Positions 23,127 through 30,750 are shown, counted from the first letter of the stretch. The stretch is DNA of 39,333 nt from Bordetella parapertussis (GCA_945875935.1 CAMCNE010000011.1:1-39333); one strand, 5' to 3'. Notes: generated by a model not told the origin, from the sequence alone. Made by a program: numbers and translations.

Positions 23127-25030
23127 GGACTTTCCTTGAAAGATTGATGGGCGTGAGCCACGCGCGCTGCGCTTTGGGCCGAAGCTGCCCCAGCGACCAA
23201 GCCCTTCGCAGCAGCCTTCACCGCGCCGTGGTAGCCGTGGCAGGTGGCGCAATCGGAGGTGACCTTGCCGGCCACCGGCTGCGCGCCCACGTGGCATTCA
23301 CGGCAGGTCTCAATGGCCGGCATGGCGACGTCTTTTGAATCTTTCGATCGCGCCACGTCATGGCACTTGGCGCAAGGCTCGCTGTCGTGCGCCGCATGCG
23401 AGAACTGCGCCTGCGGCATCCATGACGACGACATCTTCACCGACGCCACCGACCAGCTGTATTCGCCCGTGCGCGAGACCTCGTGGCAGGTCGAGCAGAC
23501 CTGGCGCGTGTCGAACAGTTCATGCAACACCTGCTTGGCCTTTCGGTCAGCGATGGCCAGCGCGCGGCTGCGGTCTTCGCTCGTCAGCACCGCGCCGGGC
23601 CTCAGGCGGGGCAGGTCGGCGGGTGGGTGGACGCCCTCAGGCACATCGCCCAACACCAGCCGCGCATAAAACTCGCGCAGCATGGTGGCGATCTGGGCGT
23701 CCTCGCCATGAACGACCTGGCGGGAGGTGACGCTGGGCTCGAAAGCCAGCGAGTGACAGCTCTGACAGTGCTGCTCCATCTTCACCGGCGCCATCAATCG
23801 GCCCCCATCGGCCGGCACATGGCAGCTCTGGCAGTCGAGCACCGTTCGTTGGCCCTGAGCGTCTTGCATGCCTGCGGGGTTGCGCTTGCCATCGGGGTCA
23901 CGCACCCCGTTGGGGTCGAGGTGCACCTGATGGTTGAATTTCAGCCGCGAGCGTTCGACCATGTCGGCGGGCATGGGTGTGGCCTGACGCACGCGGCGCA
24001 CCACGTTGGGCGTGGCCGCGTCGCTCAGCGAGATCCGAAACGCCGGGTGGCCGCTGTGAAAGTCGACCACGTTGTCAGAGGTGGCTTGCGCGGCCACTTG
24101 CTTGACGTCGCGGTGGCAGTCGGCGCACTGCTCTTGTGATCGCACAACGAGGTGAGTGCCCTTGTGATCGCGGTGACATTCAGCGCAACGGGTGTCTGCA
24201 AACTCATGCCCGGCGGGGCCGGTGAGCTGGCTGATCGGCACGTGATCGAGCGTGTCCTTGTGGCAGGTCTTGCAAGCCTCATCGCGCACCTGAACGAAAG
24301 GCGTCTGGTGACACGCGCCGCAGTCCGACGCGAAGATCTGATGCCCTTGCGACAGCGGCCCGGGGTTCCAGGCCTGCAGCAAATTGCCGGCGGCACCGCG
24401 CAGGGTGGCTTCTTCCAGAGACACGGTGTCGATGTGGGGGTACGCGGTGATTGCGCTTGCCGAAGCCGCTGCCGTTGGCACGCTCACCGAGGAGTTGACG
24501 GTGGCTGCCGAGGCCACCGCGAGTGCGGCCGGCGAGGCCTGTCGAGCCTGGCTCAGCAGATCGGGCGCCACCGGCACCAGCAGGCACAGCAACAGCAAGC
24601 CCAGCAGCGCGATGTAGGAAAGCCGCCTGCGCGAATGGCGCGGCCCGCGTGATTCGGCGCTGCGGATGCGCTCGCCGCAAGGCGGCTGCAATGGCGCATC
24701 CAGCGTGACCGCCAAGGCCAGCGGCAGCCCGGCGGGTGCGGCTTCGACATCGATGCGATACGGCCCGATGTCGATGCGGTCGCCGACCGACAGCACGGCT
24801 TGGCTGGCGGATTGGCCGTTGATCTTGAGCGGACCGCCGCTCGCGGCCATGAGCGCACCTTGCGCGTTGAAGGTGATCAGCGCATGGTCGCGAGCGACCC
24901 GCGGATCGGGCAGCTGCAGCTCGCATTCGAGCGCGCGACCCACGCGCAGCACATCGCCGCGTATGCGCCGCTGATCACGCTGCGGCTGACCGCGCGAGTT
25001 GACTCCGACCTGAATGACGAGGATTTCCAT
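23123..25030 (-). CDS. FHA domain - transmembrane helix - decaheme cytochrome c fusion
   Basis: 635 aa. Residues about 25-90 form a forkhead-associated domain (LRVGRALECELQL, then RVARDHALITF, then PLKINGQ); the usual Ser of the SxxH motif appears to be Ala. A basic stretch (RHSRRR) and a single helix at about 137-156 follow, so the FHA part is cytoplasmic and the rest periplasmic. Ten CxxCH sites start at 237, 253, 282, 302, 400, 422, 512, 553, 576 and 594. It is the second gene of the operon, 18 bp after the diheme cytochrome b-like gene. It probably accepts electrons from that protein at the outer face of the inner membrane. The FHA domain suggests phospho-dependent assembly or control; no Ser/Thr kinase gene is in the window. 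Confidence 0.9.
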   Translation of the reverse strand: MEILVIQVGVNSRGQPQRDQRRIRGDVLRVGRALECELQLPDPRVARDHALITFNAQGALMAASGGPLKINGQSASQAVLSVGDRIDIGPYRIDVEAAPAGLPLALAVTLDAPLQPPCGERIRSAESRGPRHSRRRLSYIALLGLLLLCLLVPVAPDLLSQARQASPAALAVASAATVNSSVSVPTAAASASAITAYPHIDTVSLEEATLRGAAGNLLQAWNPGPLSQGHQIFASDCGACHQTPFVQVRDEACKTCHKDTLDHVPISQLTGPAGHEFADTRCAECHRDHKGTHLVVRSQEQCADCHRDVKQVAAQATSDNVVDFHSGHPAFRISLSDAATPNVVRRVRQATPMPADMVERSRLKFNHQVHLDPNGVRDPDGKRNPAGMQDAQGQRTVLDCQSCHVPADGGRLMAPVKMEQHCQSCHSLAFEPSVTSRQVVHGEDAQIATMLREFYARLVLGDVPEGVHPPADLPRLRPGAVLTSEDRSRALAIADRKAKQVLHELFDTRQVCSTCHEVSRTGEYSWSVASVKMSSSWMPQAQFSHAAHDSEPCAKCHDVARSKDSKDVAMPAIETCRECHVGAQPVAGKVTSDCATCHGYHGAVKAAAKGLVAGAASAQSAARVAHAHQSFKESP

Positions 25031-25048
25031 GGCGCGATCAGCCTGCCG

Positions 25049-25906
25049 TCACCACAGATAGAAAACCGAAATCACATGCGCCGTCAAGGCCGCCAGCAAC
25101 GCAAACGACATCGGCACGTGCAGAAACAGCCAGCCCTTGAGCAGCGCACGGTAGCGAAACTCAAGCCGAACACGCTCGGTCATCGACACCAGCCGGGTCA
25201 TTTCAGACACCAGCTGCTCGTTGGCCTTGACCTGCGCGCCACTCAGCGAGGTTCCCATCACGAGCAAGGCATCTCGCGCCTCACCCAGCCGATTTCGTCC
25301 CCGTCCGCCCAGCCACCACGGCCGCAGGCTCTTGCCGCTGTCGGCATGCCGCACGGCATCGCCCGAGGCTTTCATCACGAGCGCGTTGAACTCGTCTGGC
25401 AACTCGAGCGCGATGCGCCTGCACTTGCGGTCGAGCTCGCTCATCTTGAGCAGCAGGCTGTCGAGTGTTTCACCAGCGAGGTTGTTGGTGATGCGTGCGG
25501 GGTAGAGCATGTAGGAAAACACCCCGAACATGCCGCTTCCAACGACCAGCATCATCAGCGCGTAAGCCAGCGTGTGGATGTTCCAGCCGAATTCGAACGC
25601 GCAATGCAGCGTGGCAATCACGATGAGGCTGGCGCCCAGAAACACATGCGCTGACGTCCAGCCCTGCACGGTACCGATGGTGGACGAGTAGCTGCGCTTG
25701 CGCACGCCCAGCAGCATCAGCCACACGATGAGCACAGCCGCGATGGTGCCCAGCGTGTAGCCCAGCCAGGTGCCACCATAGGGTTTCAGCTGACTGGTCG
25801 AGGGCTCATGCCAGGCATAGGCGGCAACGGATGCAGTGCACACCAACAACGCGAGCTTGAAATAGCGCCCGCGCTTGAATTCGAGAATGGATTGGTGTTG
25901 AGGCAT
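25049..25906 (-). CDS. Inner-membrane protein with diheme cytochrome b signature
   Basis: 285 aa from the ATG at 25906; an in-frame TTG at 25927 would add seven residues. Five hydrophobic helices lie at about 16-33, 46-67, 85-105, 110-135 and 258-284, with a 120-residue hydrophilic segment before the last. His87 and His101 in helix 3 and His263 and His277 in helix 5 are each separated by 13 residues. This is the H-x13-H pairing that holds two b hemes across a four-helix bundle in cytochrome b of bc complexes. It is the first gene of the multiheme operon. The likely role is oxidising or reducing the quinone pool and exchanging electrons with the decaheme protein encoded next. I do not recognise a named family, so the b-heme call rests on spacing and topology. 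Confidence 0.72.
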   Translation of the reverse strand: MPQHQSILEFKRGRYFKLALLVCTASVAAYAWHEPSTSQLKPYGGTWLGYTLGTIAAVLIVWLMLLGVRKRSYSSTIGTVQGWTSAHVFLGASLIVIATLHCAFEFGWNIHTLAYALMMLVVGSGMFGVFSYMLYPARITNNLAGETLDSLLLKMSELDRKCRRIALELPDEFNALVMKASGDAVRHADSGKSLRPWWLGGRGRNRLGEARDALLVMGTSLSGAQVKANEQLVSEMTRLVSMTERVRLEFRYRALLKGWLFLHVPMSFALLAALTAHVISVFYLW

Positions 25907-26123
25907 CGCCAACGGTACGGACTGCAAATCTCGGGCTTAGGGCTATGCCTAGACGCCCCTGGGAAAGCGCTGAATCGTACAACCTGCATCGCTGCCGAAT
26001 GCCGAGGCGAAGCCACGTGTGAAAATCGCCGCGCACCGCTTTCCGCGAGCGAGTGAATCAGCAAACACGGTGGACCTGTGCGCGGGGGTCACCTTCTTTT
26101 TTCGCCACAAAACGGGGTATTTC
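25907..26123. promoter_or_regulatory. Divergent intergenic region driving the cytochrome operon (-) and cNMP-binding gene (+)
   Basis: 217 bp between divergently transcribed genes, the only substantial gap upstream of the seven-gene cytochrome operon, so its promoter should lie here. I could not identify convincing -35/-10 boxes on either strand. A TGTG...TCAC pair near 26078-26093 resembles a CRP half-site pair but has the wrong spacing. A short ggggt stretch before the ATG at 26124 may act as the ribosome site for the + strand gene. Confidence 0.45.
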
Positions 26124-26585
26124 ATGGCCGCTTCACTGCTGCAAGACATTTATCTTTTCAAGGAATTCCTGCCGGGAGAGCTCGATCAACTGAGCCAAAA
26201 GGGTGTTCTCAAGACCTTCAACCCAGGTGCCGAGATCTTTGCCGAAGCAGATCCCGCCCAATCCATGTTCGTGATTCGCAGCGGGACCGTGAAAATCGCT
26301 CGTGAAGCCTCAGACAAAACCATCCAGCTGGCGCAACTGGGCACCGGGGCTCACTTTGGCGAAATGTCTTTTGTGGACGGCGAGCCGCGCTCTGCATCGG
26401 CAAGCGCCACCGAGCGCACCGAGGTGCTGGAAATCGGCTTCGATGCCTTGCGCTCGTACTTCGATCAGAACCCGGCCGTGGCGGTGAAGTTTTTCCGATC
26501 CATGTCGCACTTTCTGGCCGGTCGCCTGCGCATGACCACGATGGATCTGAGCTTTGCGCGTGAGAAGAACATCCGTCACTTCTGA
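26124..26585 (+). CDS. Stand-alone cyclic-nucleotide-binding domain protein
   Basis: 153 aa from the ATG at 26124; the frame extends upstream but the domain begins at MAASLLQDIYLF. It is one CRP-type cNMP-binding beta-roll, with the phosphate-binding cassette FGEMSFVDGEPRSAS containing the Gly-Glu and Arg-Ser-Ala residues that contact cyclic nucleotide phosphate. A C-terminal helix follows (FFRSMSHFLAGRLRMTTMDL), but there is no helix-turn-helix, so it is not a transcription factor. It is 99 bp upstream of an adenylate cyclase on the same strand and probably reads out its product, acting by protein contact. It resembles the cNMP modules in the 805-aa oxidoreductase across the operon. Its partner is unknown. 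Confidence 0.88.
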   Translation: MAASLLQDIYLFKEFLPGELDQLSQKGVLKTFNPGAEIFAEADPAQSMFVIRSGTVKIAREASDKTIQLAQLGTGAHFGEMSFVDGEPRSASASATERTEVLEIGFDALRSYFDQNPAVAVKFFRSMSHFLAGRLRMTTMDLSFAREKNIRHF

Positions 26586-26684
26586 TGGCACGGTGAACTC
26601 GCCGTTGGGGTGAGGCCCTCGTGGCCTTGCTCCTCAAAGCCGACGTTCACCGTCCCATGGTCGCCCTCAGCAGCAACGGACTCG

Positions 26685-27797
26685 ATGTCACTTTCATACA
26701 TTTCAAAAGCCGCCGGATTCGACTTTTCGACCTTCCACGTGATGGTGGTGGACGACAGCAGGACCTTGAGAAAGATCCTGGTGCAAGAACTCCACGCACT
26801 GGGCATCACCAGCATCACTCAAGCCGTCGACGGGCTTGATGCCCTGGCCCAGTTGAAAGACACCCAGACAGACCTGATGCTGCTCGACATGGAAATGCCA
26901 CAGCTCGATGGCTTTGGCGTGCTCGAGGCCTTGAAGGCTGAGAACCGACTGGAATGGATGTCGGTCATCGTCATCTCGGGCGCCGATGAGCTGGAAAAAA
27001 CCATCAAGTGCATCGAGATCGGGGCGGACGACTATCTGCCCAAACCCTTCAATACCGTCTTGTTCAAGGCTCGGGTCGTTTCCGCATTCGAGAAAAAACG
27101 GCTGCGCGAACTCGATCGCGAACGGCTGGAAAACCTGAGCAAGGAAAATTATCTGCTTGAAATTGAGCAGATGAAGACGGAAAAACTGATGCTCAATATC
27201 TTGCCGCAGCCTATTGCAGAGCGCTTGAAACGCGGCGAGAAGAATATTTCAGGAAGTTACCCTGATGTGAGTATTATTTTCAGTGACCTGGTCGGTTTCA
27301 CGAAAATGTGCTCTGAGATATCTTCAGCCGAACTTGTCAAACTACTGAACAACCTGTTCACACGCTTTGACAAGCGCGCTGAATCCATAGGTCTTGAAAA
27401 AATCAAGACCATTGGTGACGCCTACATGGCTGTGGGCGGGTTGCCCATACCCCGACCAGATCACGCGGCGCTTTGCGCCGACATGGCCTTGGGCATGTTT
27501 GACGACCTTCATGCCTTCAACCGAGAAAACGGCGCAGTGCTGGACATGAGAATAGGCATCAATACCGGACCGGTGGTGGCCGGTGTGATTGGGTTCACGA
27601 AGTTTTCTTACGATCTGTGGGGCAGCGCGGTCAATATCGCGAGTCGAATGGAGTCGACGGCACCCGCTGGAAGGATTCAGATTTCTTCGAGCACCTACGA
27701 AGCTCTGGACGGGGAGTTTTCGACCAGCGGCGCGGGTGCCGTGGAATGCAAGGGCTTAGGCGCTGTGCATACCTACTTTTTGATGGGCAGAAAGTAG
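26685..27797 (+). CDS. Response-regulator receiver - class III adenylate cyclase
   Basis: 370 aa from the ATG at 26685; a GTG at 26610 is possible but would add unconserved residues. Residues 17-135 are a receiver domain with acidic pair D23/D24, phospho-acceptor D68 and K120. A helical linker (about 135-178) leads to a class III cyclase domain (about 190-370). Metal-binding Asp residues are D201 (FSDLVGFT) and D245 (IGDAY). K241 and D310 are the adenine-selecting pair and N317 and R321 the catalytic pair, so ATP rather than GTP is predicted as substrate. No histidine kinase is adjacent. Together with the preceding cNMP-binding gene it forms a two-component-controlled cAMP unit. Several stretches near 27130-27340 are AT-richer than the surroundings. 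Confidence 0.92.
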   Translation: MSLSYISKAAGFDFSTFHVMVVDDSRTLRKILVQELHALGITSITQAVDGLDALAQLKDTQTDLMLLDMEMPQLDGFGVLEALKAENRLEWMSVIVISGADELEKTIKCIEIGADDYLPKPFNTVLFKARVVSAFEKKRLRELDRERLENLSKENYLLEIEQMKTEKLMLNILPQPIAERLKRGEKNISGSYPDVSIIFSDLVGFTKMCSEISSAELVKLLNNLFTRFDKRAESIGLEKIKTIGDAYMAVGGLPIPRPDHAALCADMALGMFDDLHAFNRENGAVLDMRIGINTGPVVAGVIGFTKFSYDLWGSAVNIASRMESTAPAGRIQISSSTYEALDGEFSTSGAGAVECKGLGAVHTYFLMGRK

Positions 27798-27810
27798 AAG
27801 ATTGGTCACC

Positions 27811-28167
27811 ATGGAAAAACGCCCGCTTCTGTTCGGTCTTCCTGTTGCGCAGCGCAAGTCCATAGGACGCTGGCTGATGTTTGGCATGGTGGCGCTGATG
27901 GCGCTCGGAATTGCGCTGGGCTTCTGGCCGCTTTATGCCGCATCCCAAAAATTGCCTGGTTTTTGCACATCACTGGCCGCTGGCATGTTGGCGAGCGAGG
28001 TGCAGGAACAAGCTGACAAAGGCGGCTATGAAGTGGAGGCGACAGGCGACGGCCACATGTTGATCAAGGCGCCGCGAATGGCCGCGCAGGTCGACAGCGG
28101 GCGAGGCTGCGAGCTTCGATTCGGTGCCAATGGACTGGAGTCCGCGGCCTATCGGTCGGCGCTGTGA
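27811..28167 (+). CDS. Small single-pass membrane protein, unknown function
   Basis: 118 aa from ATG 27811, with a purine-rich AGAAG about 10 bp upstream; a TTG three codons earlier is less likely. One membrane helix spans about 23-45, preceded by a basic N-terminus, and is followed by about 70 extracytoplasmic or soluble residues containing two Cys (FCTSLAAG and RGCELRFG) that could form a disulfide. It starts 14 bp after the adenylate cyclase, so it is probably co-transcribed and may belong to the same signalling unit. I do not recognise a family. Confidence 0.7.
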   Translation: MEKRPLLFGLPVAQRKSIGRWLMFGMVALMALGIALGFWPLYAASQKLPGFCTSLAAGMLASEVQEQADKGGYEVEATGDGHMLIKAPRMAAQVDSGRGCELRFGANGLESAAYRSAL

Positions 28168-28190
28168 GCGCTTGTCGTCAGCTCAACCCC

Positions 28191-28211
28191 GCGAGTTCAG
28201 GTGCAACTCGC
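28191..28211. terminator. Hairpin between convergent genes
   Basis: A perfect 7-bp inverted repeat GCGAGTT/AACTCGC with a 7-nt loop lies in the 55-bp gap between the convergent membrane-protein and BLUF genes. No U-tract follows on either strand, so it is at best a weak bidirectional terminator. Confidence 0.4.
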
Positions 28212-28222
28212 CCGGCTGGCCT

Positions 28223-28699
28223 TCAGGCGTGGCTCAATTCGCCGAGCTGACCCGAATCAAGCTGTTCCAGCAGCAGCGTTAACGCAGCCGAGTGCTGGGG
28301 GTCGGTGGCTTCGTCCAGTGCATCGGCCAGCACATCGCGGATGTCGTCGGGAGTCACCAGCTCCATGTCCCAGTCCGGGAACATGCGCTCTCGCACCTCT
28401 TCGGCCTCGGTGAGCAAAACGATGGACTCGTGTCGGGGGTCGGCATTCAAGATGCGCATCAGCCCCATCACCTTGTCGCGCGGACCTTCCAGCCACTGAA
28501 AGAAGACCCCGCCGCCGAACACCAGCAAGCCGGTGATGCCATGCACGGGATTCCAGCGCCTCGCTGATTTGATGATGCGCTCGACTTCCGCGTCGTCGAC
28601 GTCGGATGTGGCACGGCTGCAGTAGACGAGGTTGTAAAGCAGCGGCAGGCCGTTGCCAGGGGGCAATTCGTCGCCGTGAATGGTGGTGCTCGTCGTCAT
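28223..28699 (-). CDS. BLUF-domain blue-light receptor (FAD)
   Basis: 158 aa from ATG 28699, preceded by a GGAG ribosome site at about 10 bp; an upstream in-frame start lacks such support. Residues about 19-112 are a BLUF domain: Tyr25 (LVYCSRA), Asn50 (RRWNPVHGITGLL), Gln68 (FFQWLEG) and Trp110 (FPDW) sit at the positions expected for the flavin hydrogen-bond switch residues, with Asn-to-Gln spacing of 18 as in AppA. A helical C-terminal extension of about 45 residues may carry the output. No enzymatic domain is fused, so it must signal through a partner. The nearest signalling gene is the adenylate cyclase, whose small downstream gene converges with it; a link is speculative. Confidence 0.88.
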   Translation of the reverse strand: MTTSTTIHGDELPPGNGLPLLYNLVYCSRATSDVDDAEVERIIKSARRWNPVHGITGLLVFGGGVFFQWLEGPRDKVMGLMRILNADPRHESIVLLTEAEEVRERMFPDWDMELVTPDDIRDVLADALDEATDPQHSAALTLLLEQLDSGQLGELSHA

Positions 28700-28814
28700 G
28701 GGACTGGTTTCTCCAGATATTGCCACGCAGTCCGGTGCGCGTGATGCAGTGGGCAGAGCGTAGCGCACCCGAATGAACGCCGGTCAGCCCAGGCGGCGGC
28801 AGTGCCCACAACGC

Positions 28815-29207
28815 TCATGGTGCGATGGCCTCGACATAGACCCAGCGACCGTCTTCACGCAGGAAGCGGCTGACTTCGCGCAGCCGGTGGGCCTTGCCGC
28901 CCAGCTTGGTGCGAGCCACGAATTCGACCAAAGCTTGATCGGCGCCAAGACTCTCGTGGCGAATCACCTGCAGGCCCAGCCAGCGCAGCCCAGACTCGTG
29001 ATGAAACGGGGTGGTCGGCCGCGTGGTCGGGTGCCATGTGTCCAGCAGGTAGTCGTCAAGCTGTAGCGTGTAGGCGCTGTAGCGCGAGCGCATCAGCGCC
29101 TCGGCCGTGGGGGCGAGCAGGTGGAGCGGGCCGGCATGAAACCGGCCGCAGCAGCTGGCATAGGGCAGGGCCGATCCGCAGGGGCAGTCTGTCGACAAGG
29201 GGGTCAT
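28815..29207 (-). CDS. ychJ: YchJ-family protein with SEC-C zinc motif
   Basis: 130 aa. The N-terminal CPCGSALPYASCCG is the SEC-C-like zinc-binding motif, followed by the NTF2-like YchJ domain with the typical ALMRSRYSAY and DDYLLDTWHP. The length is near that of the family. The biochemical role is not established; it is widespread in proteobacteria. It follows the DUF2076 gene by 13 bp on the same strand and is probably co-transcribed with it. The 115 bp downstream, before the BLUF gene, contain no other gene. Confidence 0.9.
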   Translation of the reverse strand: MTPLSTDCPCGSALPYASCCGRFHAGPLHLLAPTAEALMRSRYSAYTLQLDDYLLDTWHPTTRPTTPFHHESGLRWLGLQVIRHESLGADQALVEFVARTKLGGKAHRLREVSRFLREDGRWVYVEAIAP

Positions 29208-29220
29208 CTGGGGATCGAAT

Positions 29221-29676
29221 CTACGGCTTGAAAAGCGCGGCCAGCACGCCCATCGCAGCGATGCCGATCCAGATGGCCGCGGTGTTGTTGCCGATGAACC
29301 TGACGCATCGGTCCTCGAGCGTCAGGAACTTCGGCGCTGGATTGTTCTTCACCTGTGGTACCTGCTGCGATTGGCGAACGTGTACGGCCTCGTCGTCGAC
29401 GCCCCAGTTGCTTTCCCCACCACCCAAGAAGTTTGACAACTCAGGCGAGGGCGCAGCCATGGCCGGCGCGCCCTCGAGTTCCTTGATCTTCTGCCGTGCA
29501 CCTTCAAGCGCGAGCTCCAGGCTCATGGCCCGTTGGACCAAGAAATAGGCTGCGAAGGGTTGCCGATCAAGCGCCTGCTTGATGCGTCTTTCCGCGGTCA
29601 GGTCCTTGGCCGCTGTTCTGGTGTGAATCAGCTGATCCAGAAACTTCATCATCGAGTCGTATTCGTATTCGGTCAT
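29221..29676 (-). CDS. DUF2076-like protein
   Basis: 151 aa. The N-terminal helical part (KDLTAERRIKQALDRQPFAAYFLVQRAMSLELALEGARQKIKELE) matches the recurrent pattern of DUF2076 proteins. A Gly/Ser/Asn linker follows, and the C-terminus (about 128-150) is a hydrophobic segment that could be a membrane helix (AAIWIGIAAMGVLAAL). Function is unknown; family members are linked to the cell envelope. It is the first gene of a two-gene unit with ychJ. Confidence 0.7.
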   Translation of the reverse strand: MTEYEYDSMMKFLDQLIHTRTAAKDLTAERRIKQALDRQPFAAYFLVQRAMSLELALEGARQKIKELEGAPAMAAPSPELSNFLGGGESNWGVDDEAVHVRQSQQVPQVKNNPAPKFLTLEDRCVRFIGNNTAAIWIGIAAMGVLAALFKP

Positions 29677-29792
29677 GGTCCCATCCGCTGGCTGTTCCGG
29701 TTGTTTTTCAGGTGGCTTGATGCCTTGTGAGGGCCCCTCGGAAAATGTAGCGTGTCGGTCGCGATCGGCCGTCAGGTGATTCCTGACGAGCG

Positions 29793-29816
29793 AAAAAAGC
29801 CCCGCAGTTGCGGGGC
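29793..29816 (-). terminator. Intrinsic terminator, minus-strand orientation
   Basis: Stem GCCCCGC/GCGGGGC with loop AGTT (29799-29816) is preceded on the + strand by six A residues, so on the - strand it is followed by a U6 tract. It has no obvious minus-strand gene just upstream and shares its exact hairpin with the terminator at 30722-30750. Confidence 0.7.
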
Positions 29817-29881
29817 CGGGTGTCTTGCGTGGGCTGAACTTATTTCATTTGACAGCGACGACAAACAAGATAATCCAGCCG

Positions 29882-30670
29882 ATGGACGATGCGAGAAAAA
29901 AACGGCGTACGCGATTGTCGGTATACGTCATTTGCAAGGATGAGGCTGATCGTATCGAGGACTGCCTGAAGTCTGTGGTGGGCTGGGCTGATGAAATCGT
30001 CGTTCTCGACAGCGGTAGTTCGGACGGCACTTTGGAGATTGCCCGCTCCTATGCAGACTGTCTCGTGCAAACGGACTGGCCGGGCTACGGCCCGCAACGC
30101 AACCGCGCGTTGCAGCATGTGAGCGGCGACTGGGTGTTTTCTTTGGACTCCGACGAGCGGCTCACGCCCCAACTGCGCGACGAGATCGACGAGTGGTTGG
30201 ACCGGCCTGGAATGGACCGCACTCTGCTCAAGATGCCATGGAGAACCTGGTTCCTGGGTAAGCCGCTGCGCTTTGGCCGGTACACAGCCCCGCAAGGCAA
30301 GCTTTTCAAGCGGGAGGGTGCCATCTACCCAGACAGGCAAGTCCACGAGTCGCTCATCTTGCCTGTTCAACGGGTAGGCATTCTGAGTTCTCATCTAGAG
30401 CATTTTTCTTGGCGTAGCTATGCCCACGCCCAAGAGAAGCATCTGAAGTACGCATCATTTGTGGCTCGAGAAAAATATGATCAGGGGCGACGCGGAACCC
30501 TCGCGTTCGCGACCCTGAGGTTCTTTACGGACTTCTCTCACCAGTTCTTTTTGCGAGGCGGCTTCATTGACGGCTGGCGCGGCTTTTTGATGGCAGTGCT
30601 GCTTGGTCAGTACGCATTCCACAAGTACGCCACTTTGGCGACTCTGGAATACGAAGATCCGCAGGCGTGA
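29882..30670 (+). CDS. Glycosyltransferase family 2 (LPS-core WaaE/KdtX-like)
   Basis: 262 aa from ATG 29882; an earlier in-frame start at 29825 would begin right after the terminator hairpin and adds unconserved residues. The GT-A fold is clear: LSVYVICKDEADRIEDCL at the start, nucleotide-binding DSGSSDGT, and the metal-binding DxD motif as LDSDERL. The C-terminal part, with VHESL and the HLKYASF region, is typical of WaaE/KdtX-like enzymes that add glucose or heptose to the LPS inner core. It is a single-gene unit bounded by two copies of the same terminator hairpin. LPS genes occur further right, which fits. The donor sugar cannot be told. Confidence 0.86.
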   Translation: MDDARKKRRTRLSVYVICKDEADRIEDCLKSVVGWADEIVVLDSGSSDGTLEIARSYADCLVQTDWPGYGPQRNRALQHVSGDWVFSLDSDERLTPQLRDEIDEWLDRPGMDRTLLKMPWRTWFLGKPLRFGRYTAPQGKLFKREGAIYPDRQVHESLILPVQRVGILSSHLEHFSWRSYAHAQEKHLKYASFVAREKYDQGRRGTLAFATLRFFTDFSHQFFLRGGFIDGWRGFLMAVLLGQYAFHKYATLATLEYEDPQA

Positions 30671-30721
30671 TCAGTAGAAGGACCACGAACGGACAGGCCC
30701 AGGACAATTCGTCGCCGCATT

Positions 30722-30750
30722 AAAAAGCCCCGCAGTTGCGGGGCTTTTTT
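30722..30750. terminator. Bidirectional intrinsic terminator
   Basis: Stem GCCCCGC/GCGGGGC with AGTT loop (30727-30744), flanked by A5 on the left and T6 on the right, lies between the convergent GT2 and ComEA-like genes. It can stop transcription from both sides. The 18-nt hairpin is identical to the one at 29799-29816. Confidence 0.92.

Noticed and set aside
26078..26093. Possible CRP-type site (TGTG...TCAC) upstream of the cNMP-binding gene
   Set aside because: The half-sites are separated by the wrong number of bases for the TGTGA-N6-TCACA consensus and the outer positions do not match.
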